Origin: an uncultured Prevotellaceae bacterium
Lineage (GTDB): Bacteria; Bacteroidota; Bacteroidia; Bacteroidales; Bacteroidaceae
Length of the DNA: 36,064 nt
Direction of reading: 5' to 3'
Assembly (NCBI GenBank): GCA_902792855.1
Contig: CADBBP010000017.1
Coordinates: forward strand, 1-36,064
Part shown: positions 1-8,393 of the stretch, piece by piece
Layout of the letters: each line of letters begins with the position of its first letter
How positions within the stretch are numbered: the stretch's first letter is position 1
Notes under the pieces: generated by a model
The model's database searches: none
Told to the model about the DNA's origin: nothing
The model's input: only the letters and a program-made list of their open reading frames with translations
Position numbers and translations under genes: made by a program

Positions 1-516
1 TACAAATTGAGTTATATTATGAGAAAAAATACCACTGCAACCATTAAAATGGGCAGCTCCTCTGATATAATTCTGGTCAATCGTTGTTCCCAAGCAGTTA
101 TTGTAAACATTCACATCATTAACATTGCAATATCTGACAAGTACATCATCCACCTTTGCATCATTACCTATATTTACATTGCCAGAAAGATAAACACCCA
201 TCAAGGCACTTCCATCAGAACCTTGATTGAAGAATAGATTGCCACTAATCGTGGTATATCCATCAACATTCTCTGTTTTTATTTTGTGACCGATGCCAAC
301 AATGGTCAACTTTTTGGTAATTTTCACCTCGTCAGCGATGGGAAATCCACCTCCAGGCAGATAGATGACGCTGCCATCATCTGCTCCTTCAATGGCATCT
401 TTGAGGTTTTGATACAAGGTAGTGGCACCTCCTGATGACACCACGGAGATTTGTTGGGCTTGAAGCACTCCCGTCGCCATGATGGCGAGGATAAAGGTAA
501 AAAATAATTTTTTCAT
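1..516 (-). CDS. Secreted beta-helix-like protein, C-terminus outside the window
   Basis: A minus-strand frame opens with ATG at 514-516 and stays open for 172 codons to the first base of the window, so the end of the gene is missing. Residues 1-20 (MKKLFFTFILAIMATGVLQA) form a signal peptide followed by QQ. The rest has the rhythm of a right-handed parallel beta-helix (pectin-lyase-like fold): short strands rich in V, I, G and N separated by GN, DG and NN turns, for example around residues 75-170 (TISGN, GNVNIGND, DVNVYNN). Such proteins are usually extracellular or surface-anchored and often bind or cleave polysaccharides, but I see no catalytic signature in the part present, so no activity is assigned. 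I see no convincing promoter in front of it. The reading frame is certain; the fold is an inference from sequence style. Confidence 0.75.
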   Translation of the reverse strand, partial: MKKLFFTFILAIMATGVLQAQQISVVSSGGATTLYQNLKDAIEGADDGSVIYLPGGGFPIADEVKITKKLTIVGIGHKIKTENVDGYTTISGNLFFNQGSDGSALMGVYLSGNVNIGNDAKVDDVLVRYCNVNDVNVYNNCLGTTIDQNYIRGAAHFNGCSGIFSHNITQFV

Positions 517-925
517 AATTGGGTAAGATTATAAGTTGTTGTATTTTTTGTTGGTTGGTGGGCAACAGTCAAACTGTTGCTAACGGTAGCTTACGGAAAA
601 GAGTGGTCTCGATAAACATAATCTCGACCATGGTGTCAACGAGTCGATGCTCTGAATAAGGCATATAAAAAACGTGGACTAAAACTACGTCTATGTTCCG
701 GAGGTATCGCCAAACACCTGAAAGCAATATACGAGTAAAAGCCCACGCCGTTGGCGTGAGCGTTATAGCTTTTACTCTTGATGGTCTATGAAATTTTGGC
801 GATTTTCAAGAACAAGAATATCAGTTAACGCTTTTATCCTTTATGTCTTGTTGTTGTATTGTTACATAGGCATTGTGGTTTAGGAGTTATCATTTATGGT
901 TGATAATTGACTTCTTTGTGATGTG
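517..925. other. Gene-free gap with two hairpins and a translatable remnant
   Basis: About 400 bases without an intact gene. It holds a perfect 8-bp hairpin (GCAACAGT/ACTGTTGC, 562-580), a larger palindromic element (733-777), and a plus-strand open stretch (622-738) that ends in a protein-like sequence (KRGLKLRLCSGGIAKHLKAIYE split over this stretch) but has a stop just upstream and no ATG. A minus-strand frame over about 636-778 is also open. Being protein-like on both strands and lacking a start argues for a remnant or dispersed element, not a gene. A weak inverted repeat at 885-908 lies just past the end of the neighbouring Rpn-type gene. Confidence 0.45.
733..777. repeat. Palindromic element with nested stems
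   Basis: The outer arms GAGTAAAAGC (733-742) and GCTTTTACTC (768-777) are perfect inverted copies. Inside them CACGCC (744-749) and GGCGTG (753-758) form a second stem with a 3-base loop. The nested layout resembles REP-type palindromes. A terminator is less likely, since no T-run follows on either side. The left arm includes the stop codon of the open stretch described for this gap. Confidence 0.55.
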
Positions 926-1903
926 TCACAGAGACGCTATTTGCTCTTTGCTGAGCCCTGTGATTTCAGCGATGTCATCTGTAGAAAAGCCTTTTTGCTT
1001 CATACGCCGGGCGGTATTGTGACTGGCCTCTTCTATACCTTCCGCACGTCCCTCCGCACGTCCTTCTGCACGTCCCTCCGCACGTCCCTCAGCGCGTCCT
1101 TCCGCACGTCCCTCAGTATATCAATCGGTATAACCATCGGCAAATCCATCGGCCTTGGCAGTCTGCATGACATCCCTTGTCACATGCACACTAATCATGT
1201 AATCCTCGTAAGCCATGCGCTCTGCATCGGTCATTCGCATATAGTTGAGTTTCTCGCGTGCCTCCTGCAAGCCGGGCACGGTGGTGTCTTCCTTGATGAC
1301 CCCATTCTTAAAATACTCCATCCACTCCTCGATGGGCGTCTTCGCCACCTCGTTGAACTGGTTGACCCTCAGCAGGAAATACTCAGGAAAAACGTCGTTT
1401 GGGGAAATGTCATTCTTCTTTCTCTTGGGCAACACCTCGTCGGCCTCCCTCTTGGAGAACTTCAGTTCGGAAGAAGGGTTGGTCATCCCCCTGAAGTTGA
1501 ACTTGCCGTGGTATGCATAGTCCTCCCCCTCGCCCAAGTCGAAATATAACACGCTGATGGAATAGACTTTTTTAATATTCTCATAGCCCATCCCCGTCTT
1601 GAGCTGTTCCATGATGGCTTTTGACACGCCGAAGAGGATGCGGGGCAAGAAGAAAGACTCCTTGCCGAGTTGCACCTCCACAAGGATGATTTCGCCAGAA
1701 CTGGTCTTCGCCTTCACGTCCACGCGGTTGTACTTGTCATCGCGAGTGTTCGAGTTGCTTTCGCTCTCGAGGATTTCCAGAATTTTTATCCCTTCACCGA
1801 TAAGGACGGTCATCAGACCTTCGAGCACGCCGAAGTTGGCCTTGTCGCGCAGGATGCGCTTGATGGCCCAGTCGAAACGGATATAATCATTGTTGTTTGC
1901 CAT
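926..1903 (-). pseudogene. Rpn/PD-(D/E)XK nuclease family protein interrupted by an in-frame TGA
   Basis: The frame starts at ATG 1901-1903 and gives 260 residues typical of the Bacteroidetes branch of the Rpn (recombination-promoting nuclease, PD-(D/E)XK transposase-like) family: an N-terminal nuclease region with D-V-K-A-K (about residues 62-66) and ILVEVQ (about 72-77), then a helical region. It meets TGA at 1121-1123. Directly after that stop the same frame continues with six EGRA repeats, then GIEEA and a helix-turn-helix-like end (DDIAEITGLSKEQIASL) before TGA at 926-928. That repeat tail is the normal C-terminus of the family, so the TGA is a nonsense mutation: GGA to TGA would restore DGYTDGYTEGRA. 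The nuclease domain may still be made as a shortened protein. Members of this family are thought to act as DNA endonucleases in recombination; the role here is unknown. Confidence 0.8.
1043..1114 (-). repeat. Six 12-bp tandem repeats coding for EGRA
   Basis: Six near-identical 12-base units (plus-strand form CGCACGTCCCTC, with CTTC/CTCA and CGCG variants) lie end to end. On the minus strand each encodes Glu-Gly-Arg-Ala, the usual low-complexity linker of Rpn-type proteins. Units differ mainly at third codon positions. They lie just downstream of the premature TGA. Confidence 0.9.
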
Positions 1904-1921
1904 GTCTTACCTTTTATAATG

Positions 1922-1952
1922 CAAAGAAAGCGTTTTTTTGTCAAGAATCAAA
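1922..1952 (-). promoter_or_regulatory. Promoter for the Rpn-type gene
   Basis: Read on the minus strand: TTTG (1949-1952), 19 bases, then TTTCTTTG (1922-1929), one base away from the Bacteroidetes -7 consensus TAnnTTTG. The start codon follows about 20 bases later, which fits a short leader. Confidence 0.5.
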
Positions 1953-2098
1953 ATTTTCAAGCACTTTTTTGTGCTGTGGGGTTGGAAACGACCATTTCTT
2001 CGCGCTCTGTCTGCGGAGAAATGGTTTGTCAAAGGAAATAAGACCTAAAGAAAAGAAAATTCTTTATCCCGACTGTCTTATTATTCGCATTTTTGTAG

Positions 2099-2106
2099 TA
2101 AATTTG
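2099..2106 (+). promoter_or_regulatory. Candidate -7 box for gpmI
   Basis: TAAATTTG matches TAnnTTTG exactly and lies about 50 bases before the gpmI start. No clear TTTG is seen 19-21 bases upstream (only GTCTT-like sequence), so the -33 half is weak. Confidence 0.45.
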
Positions 2107-2155
2107 CAAGCTGAAAAGAACATCCAACATCAAAAGCATCAAAATTAAAATAATT

Positions 2156-3673
2156 ATGGCAAAGAAAGCACTTCTTATGATACTCGATGGCTGGGGCATC
2201 GGCAAGCACGGAGACGGCGACGTCATCTTCCGCACACCCACTCCCTACCTCGACTATCTCAATGCAGTGAGCGCACACGCTCAGCTGCAAGCCTCCGGCG
2301 AGGACGTGGGTCTTCCCGACGGTCAAATGGGCAACTCCGAGGTGGGTCACCTCAACATCGGAGCCGGTCGCGTGGTCTATCAGGACTTGGTGAAAATCAA
2401 CCGCGCCATCCGCGACAACTCCATCATGCAAAATCCCGGCATCGTGGCAGCCTACAGCTATGCCCGCGAGACCGGCAAGCGCCTCCACCTCATGGGACTC
2501 ACCTCCGACGGCGGCGTGCACTCTTCACTCGACCACCTGTTCAAACTCGTGGAAATCGGCAAGGAATATGGCTTGCAAAACACTTTCGTACACTGCTTCA
2601 TGGACGGTCGCGACACCGACCCGAAGAGCGGCGTGGGCTTCATCAGCCAACTCGACGAGGTGTGCAAACGTTGCGGCGCCAACATCGCCTCCATCGTGGG
2701 ACGTTTCTATGCCATGGACCGCGACAAGCGCTGGGAGCGCGTCAAGGAGGCATACGACCTCCTCGTGGAAGGCAAGGGAAAGCAAGCCACCGACATGGTG
2801 AAGGCCATGGAGGAGAGCTACGAGGAAGGTGTCACCGACGAGTTCATCAAGCCCATCAACAACGCCAACATCGATGGCACCATCCAGGAGGGCGACGTGG
2901 TGATTTTCATCAATTTCCGCAACGACCGCGCCAAGGAACTCACCACCGTGCTCACCCAGGAGGACATGCCGGAGGCCGGCATGCACACCATCCCCGGCTT
3001 GCAATACTACTGCATGACACCCTACGACGCCAATTTCAAGGGCGTGAACATCCTCTTCCCGAAGGAGAACGTGGAGGACACCCTCGGCGAATACCTCTCC
3101 AAGTTGGGCAAGAAGCAGTTGCACACCGCTGAGACGGAGAAATACGCACATGTCACCTTCTTCTTCAACGGCGGGCGCGAGGCTCCCTATGAGAACGAGG
3201 ACCGCATCCTCGTGCCGTCGCCCAAGGTGGCCACCTACGACCTGAAGCCCGAGATGAGCGCCTACGAGGTGAAGGACAAACTCGTGGAGGCCATCAAGAC
3301 AGAGCAATACGACTTCATCGTCGTCAACTTTGCCAACGGCGACATGGTGGGCCACACCGGTGTTTACAATGCCATCGCCAAGGCTGTATGGGCTGTGGAC
3401 CACTGCGTGGAAGCCGTGGTGGAGGCCGCCAAGGCCGCTGACTACGAGGTGCTCATCATCGCCGACCACGGCAATGCCGACAACGCCATCAACGAGGACG
3501 GCACTCCCAACACCGCCCACTCGCTCAACCCCGTCCCGTTCATCTACGTCACCAACAACAACAGCGCGAAGGTGAAAGACGGACGGCTCGCCGACGTGGC
3601 ACCCTCCATCCTCCACATCATGGGCCTGGAGCAACCTGCCGACATGACCGGCGAATGTCTCATCATCGACTAA
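2156..3673 (+). CDS. gpmI: 2,3-bisphosphoglycerate-independent phosphoglycerate mutase
   Basis: Interconverts 3- and 2-phosphoglycerate in glycolysis/gluconeogenesis in the cytoplasm, using two Mn ions and a phosphoserine intermediate. At 505 residues it has the normal length of the family. The alkaline-phosphatase-like core is clear: metal ligand D11 in ILDGWG, catalytic S61 in [17 protein letters not shown], the substrate-binding DGRDTDP near residue 150, and the C-terminal metal site IADHGNADN followed by [10 protein letters not shown]. The ATG at 2156 gives [14 protein letters not shown], the standard start. The gene stands alone, with a candidate promoter upstream and a GC-rich hairpin right behind the stop. 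Confidence 0.97.
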   Translation: MAKKALLMILDGWGIGKHGDGDVIFRTPTPYLDYLNAVSAHAQLQASGEDVGLPDGQMGNSEVGHLNIGAGRVVYQDLVKINRAIRDNSIMQNPGIVAAYSYARETGKRLHLMGLTSDGGVHSSLDHLFKLVEIGKEYGLQNTFVHCFMDGRDTDPKSGVGFISQLDEVCKRCGANIASIVGRFYAMDRDKRWERVKEAYDLLVEGKGKQATDMVKAMEESYEEGVTDEFIKPINNANIDGTIQEGDVVIFINFRNDRAKELTTVLTQEDMPEAGMHTIPGLQYYCMTPYDANFKGVNILFPKENVEDTLGEYLSKLGKKQLHTAETEKYAHVTFFFNGGREAPYENEDRILVPSPKVATYDLKPEMSAYEVKDKLVEAIKTEQYDFIVVNFANGDMVGHTGVYNAIAKAVWAVDHCVEAVVEAAKAADYEVLIIADHGNADNAINEDGTPNTAHSLNPVPFIYVTNNNSAKVKDGRLADVAPSILHIMGLEQPADMTGECLIID

Positions 3674-3680
3674 ACTATTT

Positions 3681-3707
3681 CCCGGAGGCGCATCCAGTGC
3701 CTCCGGG
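3681..3707 (+). terminator. Hairpin after gpmI
   Basis: CCCGGAGGC (3681-3689) and GCCTCCGGG (3699-3707) are perfect inverted arms with a 9-base loop, seven bases after the gpmI stop. The following sequence (TTACACCTTTTCC) has only a weak, late T-run, so termination may be partial and ung, 15 bases further on, may be read through. Confidence 0.55.
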
Positions 3708-3722
3708 TTACACCTTTTCCCC

Positions 3723-4430
3723 ATGGATGTAAAGATAGAGCCCTCGTGGAAATTGCAACTCGCAGCGGAGTTTGAGCAACCCTATTTCGCCAATCTTGTA
3801 AGGATGGTGAAGGAGGAGTATGCCACGCACACCTGCTACCCTCCTGGAAAGTTGATTTTCAACGCCTTCAACCTCTGTCCCTTCGACAAGGTGAGGGTGG
3901 TGATCATCGGCCAGGACCCCTACCATGAGCCGGGCCAGGCCATGGGGCTCAGCTTCTCCGTGCCCGACGGCGTGGAGATGCCCCCCTCGCTCATCAACAT
4001 CTTCCGGGAAATCAGTTCCGACCTGGGCTCGCTCATCAACATCTTCCGGGAAATCAGTTCCGACCTGGGACTCCCCATGCCCGCCAGCGGCAATCTCACC
4101 CGTTGGGCGCGTCAGGGGGTGCTGCTGCTCAACGCCACTCTCACCGTGAGGGAGCATCTTGCCGGAAGCCATCAGCGAAAGGGATGGGAAATCTTCACCG
4201 ATGCCGCCATACGCGCCCTCAACCGCGGCCGCGAACACCTCGTATTCATCCTGTGGGGCGGCTATGCCCGCAGCAAGGCTTCCTACATCGACCGCACACG
4301 CCATCTCGTCCTGCAGTCGGTGCATCCCTCGCCGCTCTCCGCCAACAGGGGCGGGTGGTTTGGAAACCATCATTTCTCGCAGGCCAACGCCTACTTGGAG
4401 GCGCACGGCATCGCCCCCATAGCGTGGTAA
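3723..4430 (+). CDS. ung: Uracil-DNA glycosylase with an internal 14-residue duplication
   Basis: Family 1 uracil-DNA glycosylase, which removes uracil from DNA to start base-excision repair. Signatures: water-activating D65 and H68 in GQDPYHEPG, the PPSL loop near residue 87, LLLNATLTVR at about 134-143, and the active-site His in HPSPLSANRG (H201). The end NHHFSQANAYLEAHGIAPIAW is the usual Bacteroidales C-terminus. The oddity is SLINIFREISSDLG at residues 89-102, repeated exactly at 103-116, which makes this protein 235 residues against about 220 expected. The duplicated piece is the helix behind the PPSL loop, so an extra helix would be inserted between the catalytic loop and the rest of the fold. 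Activity of the product is uncertain. The frame is intact on both sides. Confidence 0.93.
   Translation: MDVKIEPSWKLQLAAEFEQPYFANLVRMVKEEYATHTCYPPGKLIFNAFNLCPFDKVRVVIIGQDPYHEPGQAMGLSFSVPDGVEMPPSLINIFREISSDLGSLINIFREISSDLGLPMPASGNLTRWARQGVLLLNATLTVREHLAGSHQRKGWEIFTDAAIRALNRGREHLVFILWGGYARSKASYIDRTRHLVLQSVHPSPLSANRGGWFGNHHFSQANAYLEAHGIAPIAW
3986..4069 (+). repeat. Perfect 42-bp tandem duplication inside ung
   Basis: Bases 3986-4027 and 4028-4069 are identical, including all third codon positions. The unit begins CTCGCTCATC and ends GACCTGGG. 42 bases is 14 codons, so the frame is kept. Confidence 0.97.
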
Positions 4431-4442
4431 AACGACACCAAC

Positions 4443-5033
4443 ATGAGCTGCAACATACCTCCCATCCTGCAAGTAGGCCATGTGCTCCTCTCGGCCGACA
4501 TCCTCACCGAGTATTTCTGCTGCGACCTTGACAAATGCCAAGGGCAGTGCTGCGTGGAGGGCGACGCCGGGGCTCCGGTCACCCTCGAGGAGATAGATAG
4601 CATGGAAGCCTGTCTCGACAAGGTGTGGCCTCACCTTTCGGCTTCGGCACAGGCGGTGGTGGACAAGCAGGGGGTGGCCTATCCCGACACCGACGGGGAC
4701 ATGGTGACCAGCATCGTGGCGGGACGCGACTGCGTCTTCACTTGCTATGAGGGCGGCATGTGCCTGTGCGCCCTTGAAAAGGCTTTCCGCAAAGGCGACA
4801 TCACTTTTTGCAAACCTGTCAGTTGTGCGCTTTATCCCATCCGCGAGAAAGTGTTCGCCGATGGCACCGTGGGACTTAACTATCACCGCTGGCATGTGTG
4901 CCGCGACGCGGTGGAAAAGGGGCGGCAACTCGGCATACGTGTCTATCGCTTCCTGCGCGAACCGCTCATCCGCCGCTTCGGCGAGGAATGGTATGAGGAA
5001 CTCCTGGAAGTGGCAGATGGGTTTGAGGTTTGA
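4443..5033 (+). CDS. DUF3109 family cysteine-rich protein
   Basis: A 196-residue protein with the features of the DUF3109 family, found in Bacteroidetes and of unknown function. Its mark is a set of conserved cysteines: C-C-x4-C-x3-C-C near residues 26-37 (YFCCDLDKCQGQCC), CVFTC and CLC in the middle (about 99-110), and FCKPVSCALYPIRE near 124-137. The CxxC-like spacing suggests a bound metal or iron-sulfur cluster (related proteins with YkgJ-type cysteine patterns are thought to do so). There is no signal peptide, so it is probably cytoplasmic. It starts 12 bases after ung and is probably co-transcribed with it. Its last codons (FEV, stop) are made by the GTTTGAG repeat that follows. Confidence 0.85.
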   Translation: MSCNIPPILQVGHVLLSADILTEYFCCDLDKCQGQCCVEGDAGAPVTLEEIDSMEACLDKVWPHLSASAQAVVDKQGVAYPDTDGDMVTSIVAGRDCVFTCYEGGMCLCALEKAFRKGDITFCKPVSCALYPIREKVFADGTVGLNYHRWHVCRDAVEKGRQLGIRVYRFLREPLIRRFGEEWYEELLEVADGFEV

Positions 5034-5055
5034 GGATTGAGGTTTGAGGTTTGAG
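5021..5055 (+). repeat. Five 7-bp tandem repeats (GTTTGAG)
   Basis: Units GTTTGAG, GTTTGAG, GATTGAG, GTTTGAG, GTTTGAG run without gaps, beginning inside the last codons of the DUF3109 gene and supplying its stop. They are followed by TCTTAAAGCCCTTAAAGCC, another short repeat. Confidence 0.9.
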
Positions 5056-5102
5056 TCTTAAAGCCCTTAAAGCCCCTATAGCTGTACACAAAAAACTAAA
5101 AA

Positions 5103-5981
5103 ATGAATAAGACAACCTTTCAAGACATCACCCCCAGGACTTCCAAGCTTTTGGTGAACGATAATTTGTTCATCGATGATGACTTGTTGCTTTTCAGGCG
5201 TTTTGAGGATGTACCTGTTTCACCCGACTCTCGCAAGATGAGCTGTCTCTTCGTGGCCTTGTGTTTGGAGGGGAGTGCGGAGTACACCGTGGACACCAAG
5301 GTGCATCAGGTGCAAAAGAACGATGTCATCGTCATCAACGACGGGCAGATGCTCAGCGAATACAAGCTCAGCCCCGACTGCAAGGGCATCGCCATCATGG
5401 CCTCCAACGATTTCTTTGCAGAGATTATCAAGGAGGTGTATGAGATGTCCCAGGTGTTTCTCTTTGCTTATTCCAATCCGGTGTTCAACCTGAAGCCGGA
5501 GAAGGCGGCGACGTTCAATGTCTATTTCAACATGATTTGCGAGAAGGTGGAGGACCGTGGGCACCGCTTCCGCCGCGAGTTGGCCATCTCGCTGCTCAAG
5601 GCAATGATTTACGACATCGGCAACGAGATTTACCAAAAGCAGGCCAACTCGCCCAAGCGCACACGCGCAGAGGTGATTTTCGGCAACTTCATCGCTTTGG
5701 TGAAGGACAATTTCCGCCATGAGCGTCGCGTCAGTTGGTATGGCGAGCAGTTGTGCATCACTCCGAAATATCTTTCCGAGACAGTGAAGCAGGTGAGCCG
5801 CCGCACACCCAACGAGTGGATTGACTATTTCGTCGTGTTGGAAATTCGCGTATTGCTCAAGAGTTCCACACTTAGCATCAAGGAGATAGCCGAGTCGCTC
5901 CATTTCCCCAACCAGTCGTTTTTGGGGAAGTTTTTCAAGGAGCATGTCGGCGTTTCGCCTTCCAAGTACAGACGTTTGTGA
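5103..5981 (+). CDS. AraC family transcriptional regulator
   Basis: A 292-residue DNA-binding protein of the AraC/XylS type. Residues about 30-150 form a cupin-like ligand/dimer domain (SAEYTVDTKVHQVQKNDVIVINDGQ is typical of the strand pattern, split here only for description). Residues about 190-292 form the double helix-turn-helix: first helix pair at LCITPKYLSETVKQVSRRTPNEW, second at LSIKEIAESLHFPNQSFLGKFFKEHVGVSPSKYR, ending as expected for the family. The effector and targets cannot be read from sequence. It is convergent with the GH95 fucosidase, with 6 bases between the ends, so it is a positional but unproven candidate regulator of that locus. I see no clear promoter in the 70 bases upstream. 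Confidence 0.92.
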   Translation: MNKTTFQDITPRTSKLLVNDNLFIDDDLLLFRRFEDVPVSPDSRKMSCLFVALCLEGSAEYTVDTKVHQVQKNDVIVINDGQMLSEYKLSPDCKGIAIMASNDFFAEIIKEVYEMSQVFLFAYSNPVFNLKPEKAATFNVYFNMICEKVEDRGHRFRRELAISLLKAMIYDIGNEIYQKQANSPKRTRAEVIFGNFIALVKDNFRHERRVSWYGEQLCITPKYLSETVKQVSRRTPNEWIDYFVVLEIRVLLKSSTLSIKEIAESLHFPNQSFLGKFFKEHVGVSPSKYRRL

Positions 5982-5987
5982 CGTTTC

Positions 5988-8387
5988 TCAGAACTTCACC
6001 GTCGTCGTCTTTCCTTTCCTCAACTTTGCCACGGCTTTTCTTCCGGCACAAGTCACTTTCACCTTGCCATTGCGCTGGCTGGTGATGGTGGCCTCCACAT
6101 TTCGGCCCCCCTCGCTCCATGTGATGTCGAGCGTGAGGCCGCCCCGTGCGCGTATGCCCCGCACACTACCCTCCGCCCATTGCTCGGGCAGTGCTGGCAG
6201 CAAGTGCAGCTGATTCTCGTCGCCTTGCAGCAGCATTTCGCACACGCCTGCCGTGCCTCCGAAGTTGCCGTCGATTTGGAAGGGCGGATGGGCGTCGAAG
6301 AGGTTGGGGTAGGTGCCGCCGGAGTGTCGCCTGTCGCTGCCCTTGTAGTCGTCGGGAGAGACGTAGGTGAGCAGTTTCTGGTAGATGTGGTAGGCTTGTT
6401 GGGCGTCGTGAAGGCGCGCCCACAAGTTGATGCGCCATCCCGTGCTCCATCCCGTGGTTTGGTCGCCCTTGATTTCCAAACTCCTTCGTGCTGCTTTTGC
6501 CAAGAGGGGCGTTTCCTCAAGGGTGATTTGGTGTCCCGGGTACAGACCGATGAGGTGTGACTGGTGGCGGTGTTTCGGGTCCCAGTCGTCCCAGTCGTAA
6601 TACCACTCGTTGATGTCGCCCTCATGGCCTATGGTGTAGGGGTGCAGCCGTGAGAGGCTCTGCTCCACTTCCTTGAGGAACTTTTTGTCGTCGCCCACGA
6701 TGCGTCCGGCTGCCAGCGTGTTGGTGAAGAGTTCGCGGATGATGGCCAGGTCGGCGGTGCCGCCATAGCAAGTGGTGCCGTGGTATCCTTCGGGAGTCTT
6801 GTATTCGTTCTCCGGCGACGTGCTGGGGGCGGTGATGAGTTCGCCCGGCTGACGTGGGTTGTCCACGAGCCAGTCGAGGCAGAACTCGGCGGCTCCGCGC
6901 AGCAGCGGGTATGCCGTCTTCTGGAGGAAGTCACGGTCGAGGGTGTATCTGTAGTGCTCCCATAGGGCTTGGCTGAGCCAGGCGCCTCCCATGTTCCAGT
7001 TGCTCCATTCCGGGCTTTCACGTTTCTCCCCCACGGGGTTGGCCATGGCCCAGATGTCGCTGTTGTGGCTGGAGCACCATCCTCGTGTGATGCCGTAGTA
7101 GTTGCGCGCCACGTTGCGGCCGTTGTGGGCCAGGGCTTCCATGAAGCCCCATAGGGGGGTGGCCATTTCGCTGAGGTTGGCCACTTCCGCCGGCCAGTAG
7201 TTCTCTTCCAAGTTGATGTTCACCGTATAGTTGCCTCGCCAAGGCGAGAAGCGGTGCGGGGTCCACAAACCTTGCAGGTTGGCTGGCACGGCAGGTGTCC
7301 GCGAGCATGCGATGAGCAGGTATCGGCCGTATTGGAAGTAAAGGCTTTCGAGGTAGCGGCTGTCGCCTCCGTTGTCGGTGTGTCGTTTCAGCAGGGCGTC
7401 GGTGGGGATGGCCATGTCGGCAGCTTTCGGTTTTCCCAAGGTGATGCTCATCCTTGAGAACAGTTTTACGTAGTCGTCGATGTGCCGTTGTCGCAGTTCG
7501 TCGTAGTTGTAGTTGACCAGGTGCCACAAGTCGTCGGTGGCGCTCTCGATGTAGGGTGCTCCGTTGGCCACCGGGTGTTGCGAGGCTCCGTTGAAACTCG
7601 TCTCATTGACGAAATAGATGGTGAGGTCGGAGGCGTCGCTCACGAGCAATGTGCTGTCGGAGACGGTGATGCGTCCGTCGCTGCTTTTGGCCATGAGGAG
7701 CGCGCAGAAGTGCATGTTGTCCTTCTCCTCTCCTATGGCGTGGCCGGTGAGTGTGATTTGCCCGTTGGCGTTGGCTTTCACTCCGTGCGGCACTTGCGAT
7801 GTGAGTGCCACGCGACATCGTATGCCGCGACCGTCGAGGCATCTGAAGCGCATGGCGATGACCTTGTCGGGGTGTGAGGCGAAATATTCGCGGGTGTATC
7901 GCCGTCCGTCCTTGGTATATTGGTCGTGGCAGAGTGCGCTGTCGAGCGAGAGCGAGCGGCGGTATGCTGTGGCCTCGCCGGTGTGCTCGTCGATGATGTG
8001 CAGGGTGGCGAGGGGTTGGTAAAATTGCGAGTTGGGGCCTTGCACGTGCAACTGCAGGCTGTCGGCCAAGGCATAGTCTTCCGCAAACAGTGCCTTGCGT
8101 ATCTCTGGTATCCATCTGCTGGCTCCGGCGTCGAGCTCCGGGTCCACCGGCTTCCCTGTCCAGAACGTGATGTCGTTGAGGTAGAGGATGTTGTCATCTG
8201 TTCCTCCATAAATGCTTGCCCCTATTTTCCCGTTGCCTATGGGAAGGGACTCCTCGAAAAAGGTGGCCGGGCGGTCATACCACAGCCGCATGGGCAGGGT
8301 GCCGGGGGTGTCCTGTGCCGTGGCGTTGATGTTGGCACAGGAGCAAACGACGGCTGCCACAACCCAGGGAATGATGGCTTTTGTCAT
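5988..8387 (-). CDS. GH95 family alpha-L-fucosidase (secreted)
   Basis: A 799-residue glycoside hydrolase of family 95, inverting enzymes that release alpha-1,2-linked fucose from host or plant glycans (some members act on galactose). The family residues are present: the Asn pair in NYTVNINLEENYWPAE (N390, N392), the general acid Glu in TAPSTSPENEY (E526) and the Asp in HPPFQIDGNFGG (D706). They match by motif the N/N/E/D set known from the Bifidobacterium enzyme. The N-terminus is exported: a hydrophobic stretch with C15/C17 could be a lipobox (VCSC), or cleavage could be at ATA-QD (24/25). The final part (about 715-799) is the usual beta-domain. It begins 6 bases after metY and is probably read from the same promoter, although the two functions are unrelated. 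Confidence 0.93.
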   Translation of the reverse strand: MTKAIIPWVVAAVVCSCANINATAQDTPGTLPMRLWYDRPATFFEESLPIGNGKIGASIYGGTDDNILYLNDITFWTGKPVDPELDAGASRWIPEIRKALFAEDYALADSLQLHVQGPNSQFYQPLATLHIIDEHTGEATAYRRSLSLDSALCHDQYTKDGRRYTREYFASHPDKVIAMRFRCLDGRGIRCRVALTSQVPHGVKANANGQITLTGHAIGEEKDNMHFCALLMAKSSDGRITVSDSTLLVSDASDLTIYFVNETSFNGASQHPVANGAPYIESATDDLWHLVNYNYDELRQRHIDDYVKLFSRMSITLGKPKAADMAIPTDALLKRHTDNGGDSRYLESLYFQYGRYLLIACSRTPAVPANLQGLWTPHRFSPWRGNYTVNINLEENYWPAEVANLSEMATPLWGFMEALAHNGRNVARNYYGITRGWCSSHNSDIWAMANPVGEKRESPEWSNWNMGGAWLSQALWEHYRYTLDRDFLQKTAYPLLRGAAEFCLDWLVDNPRQPGELITAPSTSPENEYKTPEGYHGTTCYGGTADLAIIRELFTNTLAAGRIVGDDKKFLKEVEQSLSRLHPYTIGHEGDINEWYYDWDDWDPKHRHQSHLIGLYPGHQITLEETPLLAKAARRSLEIKGDQTTGWSTGWRINLWARLHDAQQAYHIYQKLLTYVSPDDYKGSDRRHSGGTYPNLFDAHPPFQIDGNFGGTAGVCEMLLQGDENQLHLLPALPEQWAEGSVRGIRARGGLTLDITWSEGGRNVEATITSQRNGKVKVTCAGRKAVAKLRKGKTTTVKF

Positions 8388-8393
8388 GGGGTG

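Noticed and set aside
923..1549. 208-codon plus-strand frame with TSLRTSF repeats
   Set aside because: It is the mirror of the EGRA repeat region of the Rpn-type gene.
2525..3724. 399-codon open frame antisense to gpmI
   Set aside because: It mirrors a GC-rich, strongly biased gene; its peptide is His/Val/Gly-rich low complexity and matches no family I know, while gpmI is certain.
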